From CAYRAV01 sp964422365 (GTDB lineage Bacteria > Bacillota > Clostridia > Lachnospirales > Lachnospiraceae), in contig CAYRAV010000016.1 of NCBI GenBank assembly GCA_964422365.1, forward strand, positions 1-50,553: a DNA stretch of 50,553 nt, read 5' to 3'. Each line of letters opens with the position of its first letter. Position 1 is the first letter of the stretch. The notes below the pieces were generated by a model that was not told the origin of the DNA, did not search any database, and worked only from the letters and a program-made list of their open reading frames with translations. Below are positions 37,932 through 45,654 of the stretch, in pieces. Made by a program: the position numbers and the translations under genes.

Positions 37932-37940
37932 ATGGTAGTG

Positions 37941-38216
37941 ATGAGTAATAAGATTGATGAAATGTTAAATGCTGCAAAGTTAAACGAACTAATTCATAAA
38001 AAGCAAATTGAAGATGAGAAAAAATCTACAATTATTTGGATTTTAGCTGTAATTGGTGCAATCACCGCAGTTGCTGCAATTGCATTTGCAGTATTTAAAT
38101 ATTTTGCACCAGATTATTTAGAAGATTTTGATGATGATTTCGATGATGACTTTGATGATGATTTTTATGATGATGATGAAGTTGTTGAAGTCAATTCCAG
38201 TGATACTACAAAATAA
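37941..38216 (+). CDS. Small single-pass membrane protein with an acidic Asp/Phe tail
   Basis: 91 residues: a short charged N-terminus (MSNKIDEMLNAAKLNELIHKK), one hydrophobic helix near residues 32-53, then a strongly acidic tail with a repeated DDDF pattern and a Glu/Val end. I recall similar proteins as conserved hypotheticals in Lachnospiraceae. Function unknown. I choose the ATG at 37941, with AAAGG 9 nt upstream; an ATG three codons earlier is an alternative, with GGAG 5 nt upstream. A strong bidirectional terminator follows at 38265. Confidence 0.75.
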   Translation: MSNKIDEMLNAAKLNELIHKKQIEDEKKSTIIWILAVIGAITAVAAIAFAVFKYFAPDYLEDFDDDFDDDFDDDFYDDDEVVEVNSSDTTK

Positions 38217-38264
38217 GATATCATGGATATTTCAATGAATACCCTTTCAAAATGTTAGAATATC

Positions 38265-38302
38265 AAAAAGAGAACCACACACTTTCCCTGTGGTTCTCTT
38301 TT
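38265..38302. terminator. Bidirectional intrinsic terminator
   Basis: AAAAGAGAACCACA and TGTGGTTCTCTTTT form a perfect 14-bp inverted repeat around a 9-nt loop, with A-tract and T-tract at either side. It lies between convergent genes, the small membrane protein (plus) and htrA (minus), and can serve both. Confidence 0.9.
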
Positions 38303-38371
38303 AGATTCTTAATTTCATTAACTTTTGATAATGTGAGAATACAATGTTCAAAAATCCCAGCACAATGGATT

Positions 38372-38385
38372 TTTAAGCATGCTTT
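38372..38385 (-). mobile_element. Family A MITE end relic at the htrA stop
   Basis: TTTAAGCATGCTT followed by TA resembles the terminal ~13 bp of family A right ends. The TA is part of the htrA stop codon at 38384-38386. No left end is recognisable. It is short, so the assignment is tentative. Confidence 0.35.
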
Positions 38386-39790
38386 AGTTGCTAAAAAATT
38401 TTCTGAATTGCTGCTGTTCCTCTTGCTGCTGTGATTGACTTTCATCATTTTGAGATTGTTCTGAGGATGAATTTTCTCTAATATCTGCTTTACTTCCTAA
38501 TGATACCTCCACTACCTTTTCTATATATTCTCCGCTCTCTAACTCCTTTACAACTATATTCACTGTCTCACCAGCCCTTGTATAAGACAATATATCTGCT
38601 AATTCCTCCATAGATGTAACACTTCTTCCGTTAAATCCTACAATAATCTGGCCAATTTTTAAGCCTGCTTTTTCTGCTGGTGAACCAGATGTCACTTCAC
38701 TAATATGAATACCCTCCGGCATACTCAATTGTTTTGCATAAGCTGATGTTACATCCTGTCCTCTAATTCCTAAATATGCCTGTTCTGATTCTGATAATTG
38801 TTCCCTGTTCATCAAATCATTGATAATAGGAATTGCATCTGAGATTGGAATTGCATATCCCATTCCTTCTACTTCTGTTGAAGAATATTTCACTGAGTTG
38901 ATTCCAATAACTTCTCCTGATGCATTCAACAAAGCACCGCCGCTATTCCCTGGATTAATTGCTGCATCTGTCTGTAATAATGTCATTGCTGAATCTTCTA
39001 ATGATACCTCTCTCGCTGCTGCACTAATATAACCTACTGTTACAGATTGTCCGTATCCTAATGCATTTCCAATCGCAATTGCCATTTCTCCCACTTTTAT
39101 ATTATCTGAATTGCCTAGTGTTGCAATCTTTATCTTTGATTTTGTATCTTCTGACAAACTGGTAATGTCTACTGAAACAACCGCCAAATCTGCACTGGAA
39201 TCTGCTCCTTTTACAACAGCATCAGCAGTAGTATTGTCATTAAATGTGACCTTAACCTTTGCATCATTCCCTTCAATAACATGGTTGTTAGTTGCAATCA
39301 ATACTTCTGAATCATTTTCTCCTATAATAATTCCGGAACCGCTTCCGGAACTTTCCTGCTGGTATTGTCTGCCAAACCAATCACTTTGTGTTGTAGTACT
39401 TGTTATATCAATTGCTACAATAGAAGGCATTACATTTTCTACTACCTCTGATACCCCGCCTGAATTAACAGAGGTCTGTGATGCAATATATCCTGATGTA
39501 CTATTCTGCTCTTCATTTTCTGTAGTGTCATCGCCTGTTAATGTGGTATCATCTGTAATTGCAGCCTTATCTTCTGCATTTTGCAAAAAATGATTTGCTA
39601 TATAGCCTGATGCTGCTTGATATCCCTGAAAAGACACCCCTGATACCAAACCAAAAATTAATGCACCGCCAAAAAGTTTTGCGATCTTTTTTCCGCTAAA
39701 CATTTTTTTTCCAGAATACAATTTTTTTGCATCCTCTGGTATCTGCTCCATATTGTTAAATTGTTCATATTCTTTATTTTCATTATACAT
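38384..39790 (-). CDS. htrA: HtrA/DegP-like membrane-anchored serine protease
   Basis: Envelope quality-control protease. 468 residues: a short cytoplasmic N-terminus, one membrane helix at ~38-54, an extracytoplasmic Thr/Glu-rich linker, a trypsin-like domain with the triad His170 (ATNNHVIEG), Asp201 (SSADLAVV) and Ser283 (GNSGGAL), then one PDZ domain (GIHISEVTSGSPAEKAGL) and a Gln/Ser-rich tail. AAAGG precedes the ATG. Tandem TGTGTTCTC repeats upstream may bind a regulator. It is convergent with the small membrane protein gene, and its stop overlaps a family A end relic. Confidence 0.95.
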   Translation of the reverse strand: MYNENKEYEQFNNMEQIPEDAKKLYSGKKMFSGKKIAKLFGGALIFGLVSGVSFQGYQAASGYIANHFLQNAEDKAAITDDTTLTGDDTTENEEQNSTSGYIASQTSVNSGGVSEVVENVMPSIVAIDITSTTTQSDWFGRQYQQESSGSGSGIIIGENDSEVLIATNNHVIEGNDAKVKVTFNDNTTADAVVKGADSSADLAVVSVDITSLSEDTKSKIKIATLGNSDNIKVGEMAIAIGNALGYGQSVTVGYISAAAREVSLEDSAMTLLQTDAAINPGNSGGALLNASGEVIGINSVKYSSTEVEGMGYAIPISDAIPIINDLMNREQLSESEQAYLGIRGQDVTSAYAKQLSMPEGIHISEVTSGSPAEKAGLKIGQIIVGFNGRSVTSMEELADILSYTRAGETVNIVVKELESGEYIEKVVEVSLGSKADIRENSSSEQSQNDESQSQQQEEQQQFRKFFSN

Positions 39791-39849
39791 ATTTATTACC
39801 GCCTTTCTTTATCTTATGGCATAAGTTTAACAATAAAATATGTATAATT

Positions 39850-39880
39850 TGTGTTCTCATTTTGAAAATAATGTGTTCTC
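39850..39880. promoter_or_regulatory. Tandem 9-bp direct repeats upstream of htrA
   Basis: TGTGTTCTC occurs at 39850-39858 and 39872-39880, 22 bp apart start to start, which is two helical turns. They lie 60-90 bp upstream of the htrA start and just past the pheA stop. The spacing suits a dimeric regulator such as an OmpR-type response regulator, but the regulator is unknown. Confidence 0.45.
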
Positions 39881-39923
39881 GTGCTGCGGTTTATCCATGC
39901 AGCAAGGTTGTATCCAAACACAC

Positions 39924-41057
39924 TCAACACTTAAAGTTTCCAAGAATTTTAATATTTGCAGCTTCCTCTCTAATGCCAAATAGAGCATTCTGTACACCCG
40001 GTTCCTGTAAATTTCCCTGGAATTCTACAAAAAAACGATACTCCCAGCTCTTTTCACGCATCGGTCTTGATTCTATTTTCGTTAAATTCAGGTCATTATA
40101 AATAAAATGAGAAAGTATCTGATATAGACTTCCGCTTTTATGTGGAATTTCAAAATAAATACTTACTTTATCTGCGTCTTCAAAATATATTTTTTTATTA
40201 GTAACAATAATAAATCTTGTATAATTATTATCTACATGATTAATGCAAGGCTGCAATACTTCTAATCCATATACTTTTGCAGCTCTTTCGCTTGCAATCG
40301 CCGCCTGGGTTATATCACCATCTTCTAATACCTTTTTCGCTCCACCTGCTGTACTGCTAAATGTTTCTTTTTTCATATAGGGATGTGCTTCCAAATATTT
40401 TGCACATTGCATTAGTCCCTGTGGATGAGAATATACTGTTTTGATATTTTCAATCTCTGTACCAGACAATCCTACCAGTGCCTGTTCCACCTTCACCACA
40501 TGCTGACCAATAATGCATGTATCATATTGGGATAACAAATCATAAATATCAGTAATCCCTCCTGTAGAAGTATTTTCAATTGGAAGGACTCCATATTCAG
40601 CTTTTCCATCTCTTAAAAATTCCAGAACCCCTTTAAATGTATTCACATTATAGCTCTCAATATTTGTGCCAAAATATTCCTCCATTGCCTGCTCTGTATA
40701 ACTGCCTCTTTCTCCAAAAACTACAACTGTTTTATTTATTTTCTCCTCCAATCCTTTGACCTTTGTAAATGGAATGTCACTTTTCCCTTCACTAATCAGT
40801 GCATATTGTCTTTTTCTGCTAATAGACATAATCTGTGAGAATAATTCTTTAATTGCCTGTTTATGAAAACAATCTTCTGCTTTTTTGGATAAAATATCTA
40901 ACTTCTGCTCTTCTCTCTCTTTATCAAAAACCTTTTTTCCTGTCTTTATTTTATATGCAGCAACCTCATTGGTCAGTTCCATTCGCGCTTTGAATAATTC
41001 GACAATTTGATTGTCAATTTCATCTATCTTTTCTCTTGTTTCCTGCAAATCTAACAA
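39924..41057 (-). CDS. pheA: Bifunctional chorismate mutase/prephenate dehydratase
   Basis: Makes phenylpyruvate from chorismate via prephenate for phenylalanine synthesis. 377 residues. An AroQ-type chorismate mutase occupies ~1-90 (LDLQETREKIDEIDNQIVEL). The prephenate dehydratase domain runs from ~112 (VVFGERGSYTEQA) to the catalytic-region motif NNYTRF near 285. A C-terminal ACT domain (ESRPMREKSWEYRFFVEF) should bind phenylalanine for feedback control. The start is TTG at 41057, with GGAG 9 nt upstream. No leader peptide or T-box is evident upstream. Confidence 0.94.
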   Translation of the reverse strand: MLDLQETREKIDEIDNQIVELFKARMELTNEVAAYKIKTGKKVFDKEREEQKLDILSKKAEDCFHKQAIKELFSQIMSISRKRQYALISEGKSDIPFTKVKGLEEKINKTVVVFGERGSYTEQAMEEYFGTNIESYNVNTFKGVLEFLRDGKAEYGVLPIENTSTGGITDIYDLLSQYDTCIIGQHVVKVEQALVGLSGTEIENIKTVYSHPQGLMQCAKYLEAHPYMKKETFSSTAGGAKKVLEDGDITQAAIASERAAKVYGLEVLQPCINHVDNNYTRFIIVTNKKIYFEDADKVSIYFEIPHKSGSLYQILSHFIYNDLNLTKIESRPMREKSWEYRFFVEFQGNLQEPGVQNALFGIREEAANIKILGNFKC

Positions 41058-41250
41058 ATGTAATTTCTCCTTTACTTTAATTTTGTTATTATATCTATTA
41101 TCTCCTGCAATATTACTTTCTGGCAGCAGATCAACTATACCAAACTATATGTACAGCTTTTTGTGAAACACTCTCTAGTTTATTTCATTTTTTTCCACTA
41201 GTCAATACACATAGTAAAGTTTTTCATGCTAAATGCCCTGGAACGTGTTT

Positions 41251-41276
41251 GAAAATTCATTGAATCAACTTTTGAA
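41251..41276 (+). mobile_element. Family A MITE, solo left end
   Basis: GGAACGTGTTTGAAAATTC then ATTGAATC matches family A left ends. No right end. It lies ~100 bp before the complete copy at 41375, in the 523-bp gap 41058-41580 between pheA and the sigma factor gene. That gap otherwise has an isolated AAAGGAGG at ~41360 but no gene. Confidence 0.5.
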
Positions 41277-41374
41277 AAACGAAAGAAAATTATTTAATAT
41301 AAATTAAAATTTTCAATTTTTGTTGTAATCTATCTCTCTAAAAACTGAGTATATTATTGAAAGGAGGTTTTCTA

Positions 41375-41534
41375 GAGCGTGTTTGAAAATTGCTTGTTAC
41401 AAGATGTGCGTCACAATTTGTGGGAGATTTGTTCCAAATTCATGAGGTGCAGCGGGCTGCATCGATTAAATTTGGGACAAATAGCACACAAAGTGGGGCG
41501 TGCAGATTGGGGCAATGAATTTTAAAACATACTC
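41375..41534 (+). mobile_element. Family A MITE, complete 160-bp copy
   Basis: GAGCGTGTTTGAAAATTGC at the left and GAATTTTAAAACATACTC at the right, flanked by TA on both sides (41373-41374 and 41535-41536). The whole element is an imperfect palindrome centred on GTGCAGCGGGCTGC. It is the same length as, and by eye ~93% identical to, the copy at 46601. It ends 46 bp before the sigma factor start. Confidence 0.88.
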
Positions 41535-41580
41535 TAGTATAGAAACATATGGTAAATTACTGAAAGAGGAGGTGAAACAT

Positions 41581-42138
41581 TTGGAAGATCATAAGATTAT
41601 TCAATTATTTTTTAACCGCTCTGAACAAGCGATTATCGAAACAGAAAAAAAATATAAGAATATGTTGTTTTCAATATCCTTTCGCATTTTAAAAAATAAA
41701 ATGGATGCAGAAGAATGTTTAAATGATGTATATTTAGCAGCTTGGGAAACGATTCCACCACAGAAACCTAATCCATTAGCAGTATATTTAGCTCGTATTG
41801 TACGAAATATTTCTATAAATAAATATTATAAAATTTCAGCAACAAAAAGAAATAGCTATTATGATGTAACATTAAGCGAATTAGAGGATTGCTTTTCAGA
41901 TGTAGAATCTGTAGAAGAAAAATATGAAGCAAAAGAATTAGCATCTGCTATCAGTTCGTTTTTGGACAAAATTGACAAGAAAAGCAGATTATTATTTGTT
42001 AGGAGATATTTTTTTGCTGATTCTACTGAAGAACTTGCCAGAAAATTTTCATTAACTGAAAATAATGTTTCTGTGCAGCTTTACAGGATTAGAAAAAAAT
42101 TAAAAAAATATTTAGGAAAGCGAGGATACAGCATATGA
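41581..42138 (+). CDS. ECF-type RNA polymerase sigma factor
   Basis: 185 residues. Region 2 spans IIETEKKYKNMLFSISFRI to DAEECLNDVYLAAW. A short linker with the IPPQKPNPLAVYLARIVRN stretch is typical of a Firmicutes ECF group. Region 4 is LLFVRRYFFADSTEELARKF with its helix-turn-helix NNVSVQLYRIRKKLKK. I place the start at TTG 41581 because AGGAGG lies 7 nt upstream; an earlier in-frame ATG at 41500 would read 27 codons, partly out of the adjacent mobile element. The stop overlaps the next gene by 4 bp (ATGA), so the pair is translationally coupled. Confidence 0.88.
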   Translation: MEDHKIIQLFFNRSEQAIIETEKKYKNMLFSISFRILKNKMDAEECLNDVYLAAWETIPPQKPNPLAVYLARIVRNISINKYYKISATKRNSYYDVTLSELEDCFSDVESVEEKYEAKELASAISSFLDKIDKKSRLLFVRRYFFADSTEELARKFSLTENNVSVQLYRIRKKLKKYLGKRGYSI

Positions 42139-43079
42139 AAAAAGAAAAAATATCAAAAGTAATAGGCGAAATTGCAGAACATCATATTGAAGAAGCCTTG
42201 AACTATGACCAAAAACAGTACCCTCATTTTGGTCATTGGAAAACATTTCAAAAGGCTGCAGCATGTATTGCCTTGATCATCATCGGCTTGATTGGAACCA
42301 CGGGTATAGCATTTGCCGCTAGCAAAGATTTTAGAAATGTTGTTATTCATCTATTTGGTTTTACAAAAGAAGAAAAAAAAGAAATTGAAAATGGTCATAT
42401 GACTGGTAAACTAGATAAAATAGATACGCTATTGACATTTTTGGATGAATTTAATAATAAAAACATGGGAAAGGGGGAGAAGGTTAAATATAACAACGGA
42501 TACGAATATAAGTTTTTAGAAGAAAATAATGGGCATGTCGATGTGATTGTTGTTTGTGAATCTGACAAATACCGGCTGCTGGTTAGTATGAAACAGGAAA
42601 GCATTGCAGAAGGTGTCATGGGTTGGTATGCGGCCTCCTATCAAATGATTTCATCAGAACAGGCAGAAGAATTGATTATGTCATCTACCCAAAATCCGGA
42701 AAACACCGAAAAAACTGAAGAGGAACAGGATGATGTTGATCATAATGCTAATGATAATGTTCTTAAAGCAGATAAGGAACATGCAAAAATTTGTAATGGA
42801 CTGCATAAAGAAGAAGAAAATATTATTTCCCTAACTAAAAAAGAAACGCAAGACATGATAGAACTATTTGAAAGTTATGAGCATGATGATAATACAGTCT
42901 GGGGAGATGGTCTTAATAAATTCTTTATATTATTTGATAAGTCTAAGTATTACATGACGGAAAGCGGCTATGTATTAGGTGAAAAAGAAGGCGAAGGCAA
43001 ACACATTTCATTTAAACTGACAAAAAAAGATTTGGAAAAAGTTATGTCTTTGTTTCACAAGTATGGAATTCCGGATTAG
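42135..43079 (+). CDS. Membrane protein, probable anti-sigma factor of the preceding ECF sigma
   Basis: 314 residues: a ~37-residue cytoplasmic N-terminus, a single membrane helix near 38-60 (CIALIIIGLIGTTGIAFAA), and an extracytoplasmic remainder. A Glu/Asp/Asn-rich spacer lies around 195-215, and a C-terminal region resembles a small sensor domain (NKFFILFDKSKYYMTESGY). No zinc-binding anti-sigma motif is seen. The call rests on the 4-bp overlap with the sigma gene and the topology. A stem (GGGCAGAA/TTCTGCCC, 43186-43213) downstream may terminate the pair. Confidence 0.65.
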   Translation: MKKEKISKVIGEIAEHHIEEALNYDQKQYPHFGHWKTFQKAAACIALIIIGLIGTTGIAFAASKDFRNVVIHLFGFTKEEKKEIENGHMTGKLDKIDTLLTFLDEFNNKNMGKGEKVKYNNGYEYKFLEENNGHVDVIVVCESDKYRLLVSMKQESIAEGVMGWYAASYQMISSEQAEELIMSSTQNPENTEKTEEEQDDVDHNANDNVLKADKEHAKICNGLHKEEENIISLTKKETQDMIELFESYEHDDNTVWGDGLNKFFILFDKSKYYMTESGYVLGEKEGEGKHISFKLTKKDLEKVMSLFHKYGIPD

Positions 43080-43622
43080 TTATTTTGTTATAAATTGAAT
43101 AAAAAGATAGAATGAGGCAGGGCAGCCGTTTCAAGTTTTTGTGTAAACCTCAAAATTGACATAGGATTTGTGAATAGCTGCAAATGGGCAGAAATGATTT
43201 TTATAGTTCTGCCCTTATCTGCATTATATAGGGATTTTTTGCATATCAATTAACTCTGTTCCAGCTATCACGATAAACACACCCAGATTTTGAAGAATTT
43301 TCTATGTGTTAGTGTTTCCTTTTGGCTTCCTCATATTCCCCTGCAGTCATTGTTTTTTACTGTCAACACTATAATATTTCTGCCTTCGGTCATTTTTTAT
43401 TCACTCTATTTAGATTTCATAGAGTTATTGTACACAAAGGTATCTGAACTGTCCTCTGTTATTTTACATAAAATTTACGACTTTGGTTAGATATTATTTC
43501 ATGTGTTTACCATGTTGAATCCCTCTATTAATCTAGAAACATATAAATTATTCTAACTTTAAATTCTACACTTATTATATGTCCTAATTTTGTTTTCATA
43601 TTTTTGAAGATCATTCATTTAA
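43080..43622. other. Intergenic region with a possible terminator
   Basis: 543 bp between the sigma operon and the toxin/immunity region. GGGCAGAA-N12-TTCTGCCC at 43186-43213 is the only clear structure and fits a weak terminator for the plus-strand operon. Open frames in the rest are short and lack ribosome binding sites. I see nothing else. Confidence 0.4.
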
Positions 43623-43871
43623 TTAACCTCCAATTGTTGCACAAAACTCCTTATATGCTTCATCAATAATAGGCTCAAACTCATGATAATCTTCCCATGT
43701 ACCAATAAATTCCATAGGTAAATCACACAAGTCATTTATTACCCAATCACAATAATCTTGAAAATAGCTTGTTTCATAATATTCTCTTATAAATGGAATA
43801 AGCGGCTCTGCAACATCATCACTCCAGAATTTCATATCACAATACTTAATCAAATATTCCGTTCCAGTCAT
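43623..43871 (-). CDS. Small acidic protein of the immunity-gene array
   Basis: 82 residues from the first ATG, very acidic and aromatic (FWSDDVAEPLIPFIREYYET, DYHEFEPIIDEAY). Acidic character and position at the end of a run of immunity-type genes suggest an immunity protein, but I know no family match. The ribosome binding site before this ATG is weak. The frame stays open for 23 codons upstream to an ATA codon at 43940 with AGAAAGG 9 nt before it, encoding a plausible IEIFISDEHKDN start. The true start may therefore be a mutated ATG. Confidence 0.5.
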   Translation of the reverse strand: MTGTEYLIKYCDMKFWSDDVAEPLIPFIREYYETSYFQDYCDWVINDLCDLPMEFIGTWEDYHEFEPIIDEAYKEFCATIGG

Positions 43872-44066
43872 AGTTTCTTCTTTTACTTTGTCAATCCCCT
43901 CGTTATCTTTATGCTCATCACTAATAAAAATTTCAATTATGTTATATTACCTTTCTCTTTTAATTCACCAAAATGTACCTTTCTCTCTTTTCAAACAAAA
44001 ATACAATTGGTGTTTCCCATTCTTTTCAATTATGCTGGTTCAGAAATATATTCTTACAGCTTTTGT

Positions 44067-44825
44067 TTATTCTCCATTATCCATCAAAAGTTTTTCTGCT
44101 TCCTCACACCACTCTAAATAAGTATGATAGTTTTTTATCCTCAGCTCCACTATAAGCAAATAGTATTTATAAGCAATATTTACTTTCACTACTCTTTCAG
44201 TAATCTGTTTTTCATTTCACAAAACAGTACATAGAAAATCTTTACTTAGATATCTTAGCAATATATGTACCGGTCTCTTTCCTTTTAAAATTTCCATTAA
44301 TCTTTCTATCTCTCCACATATAGTAATCTTGTCAACTTCCTCAGCATATAATAAATTATATTCATAAAAATCATCATTCATTGTAGGTAACCCTATTAAT
44401 AAAGTTAATAACTTTTCCCAACAAATGTCTTCCACAGTTTTTATATTTAACGTAATATTTGATAATTTTGTTTGCAGTAACTCAGAATCTTCAAAAGAAA
44501 TTTTTCCAATTTCTTTATACTGAGCCAAAATTTCATAAAAATAATTTAATTCACATTTTTTCAAATTCATCCATAAATCATATGAAAAACTTTTCTTACC
44601 ATTCAAGATATTATTTATTTCCTCAATCTTATCTTTCAATATATCTTCTCTATATAAATCCTCATCTTGCAACTCAGATAAAAATGGATATATTTTTAGA
44701 TACTCTAATTCCCTAAATTTAAACTCATCAAAAAGTTCACTAAAATATTGTTTTATATGTTTATATAACATATCTGCATTAATCCTGCCAAGCGTATATT
44801 CTTCAACCATATGATGAAATCTCAT
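44067..44825 (-). pseudogene. Immunity-type gene split by an in-frame TGA
   Basis: From ATG 44825 (AGGAGG 8 nt upstream) the frame encodes 202 residues (MRFHHMVEEYTLGRINADML onward) to a TGA at 44217-44219. The same frame then stays open for 49 more codons, NEKQITERVVKVNIAYKYY through EWCEEAEKLLMDNGE, to a TAA at 44067. The tail is compositionally protein-like, so the TGA looks like a recent nonsense mutation. The protein is acidic and helical with no known motif. It starts 12 bp after a toxin-tail remnant, the usual toxin-then-immunity order, so it is probably the cognate immunity gene. Confidence 0.6.
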
Positions 44826-44837
44826 AACATTAACCTC

Positions 44838-45003
44838 CTACTTACGACTCCATATTTCTCCTGTTTGACTATTACTCCAATAATGAACTTCGATTTTTTT
44901 CCACTAGGTGTTTTCCATGTCTCCATAACCTTTTCCATTCATTGCCCTGAAATCCATTTATATTTGTAGTTACTTTAATCCTATAATAAGGCACTTTAAG
45001 TCT
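44838..45003 (-). pseudogene. Orphan toxin C-terminal tail with a homopolymer frameshift
   Basis: The minus-strand frame reads RLKVPYYRIKVTTNINGF then QGNEWKRLWRHGKHLVE, up to a run of seven A (44894-44900 on the plus strand as T). Removing one A would continue as KIEVHYWSNSQTGEIW and SRK to a stop at 44838. Basic, Trp-rich tails ending in a beta hairpin are typical of the C-termini of polymorphic toxins. The N-terminal part is absent. It overlaps the end of the upstream immunity gene by 34 bp and directly precedes another immunity-type gene. The toxin family is not identified. Confidence 0.55.
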
Positions 45004-45335
45004 TCATGTGTAATCGCAAAAAGCCAGGTAAATGTATCATCAAATACATATGCATCTATATACTCCCATGGTTCTAGTTCATCTACATATTTACAGACAT
45101 CTGCAAAAGTAGTATTGTAAACTTTATTTTGCCTTTCTAGGTAAAATATTACAGTTTCAGGGACATTCAATGTTCTTGCCTCCTCAAATTCTAAACATAC
45201 TTGCCTTTTTCTTAAACAATTCCATAATCGATTGGATTCGATATCGTACTCCTGAGCAAATATTTCAATTAGCTTGTTTCTATAATAAAACAACAAATCT
45301 TTTGATAATTCTTTTCCGTATATATATTCAAACAT
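44970..45335 (-). CDS. Immunity-type protein
   Basis: 121 residues, acidic, soluble, starting MFEYIYGKELSKDLLFYYRN. The C-terminus YVFDDTFTWLFAITHEDLK resembles immunity families with a D-D-T-F-x-W then T-H-E pattern; I think of DUF6756 but am not certain. It is followed by a toxin-tail remnant and preceded by a truncated duplicate of another immunity gene, so its own partner toxin is missing here. The first ATG is used; the upstream site is weak (AGAGAGG ~15 nt away). Confidence 0.55.
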   Translation of the reverse strand: MFEYIYGKELSKDLLFYYRNKLIEIFAQEYDIESNRLWNCLRKRQVCLEFEEARTLNVPETVIFYLERQNKVYNTTFADVCKYVDELEPWEYIDAYVFDDTFTWLFAITHEDLKCLIIGLK

Positions 45336-45375
45336 TTTATATTATCCTCTCTCTACATTTTTATAAAATAATATT

Positions 45376-45507
45376 TAACCCTTACTATTCACCATAAAGA
45401 TATCCTGCTTTATATCCTCTATAAAATCTAATTGTTCTTCTAGTTTACACTTCTCCCTTTCTAAAATATTGAAACACTCTAATCTATCCTCTTTACTCAT
45501 ACTAAAT
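45376..45507 (-). pseudogene. Truncated 3'-end duplicate of the HEAT-like immunity gene
   Basis: Bases 45401-45504 are identical to 47842-47945, the 3' end of the HEAT-like gene, over 104 bp without a gap. The encoded piece is MSKEDRLECFNILEREKC through LDFIEDIKQDIF. It then ends MVNSKG and stop instead of the FIKC of the other copy. The upstream part of the gene is missing. The different C-terminus may be the native one, since the other copy ends inside a transposase fragment. Confidence 0.75.
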
Positions 45508-45639
45508 TGCCTGCCATTCGTCAATATGCCAAAAAATTGTATAAATTATGTGAAAATCCAGCCTGCTTTTATACAATAATCGAAGATTTCCTATGACTCT
45601 CATTCCATTATTGGGGATATTTTTTTGTGCAGCTTTTAA

Positions 45640-45654
45640 TTTCCAAACATGCTC
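45640..45654 (-). mobile_element. Family A MITE end at the ABC pseudogene stop
   Basis: TTTCCAAACATGCTC followed by TA is a family A right end. On the minus strand it reads GAGCATGTTTGGAAA. The stop codon TAG of the ABC pseudogene (45654-45656) is formed at the boundary. No second end is visible in 45505-45640. Confidence 0.55.

Noticed and set aside
41500..41580. N-terminal extension of the sigma factor
   Set aside because: Partly encoded by the MITE; the strong AGGAGG lies directly before TTG 41581.
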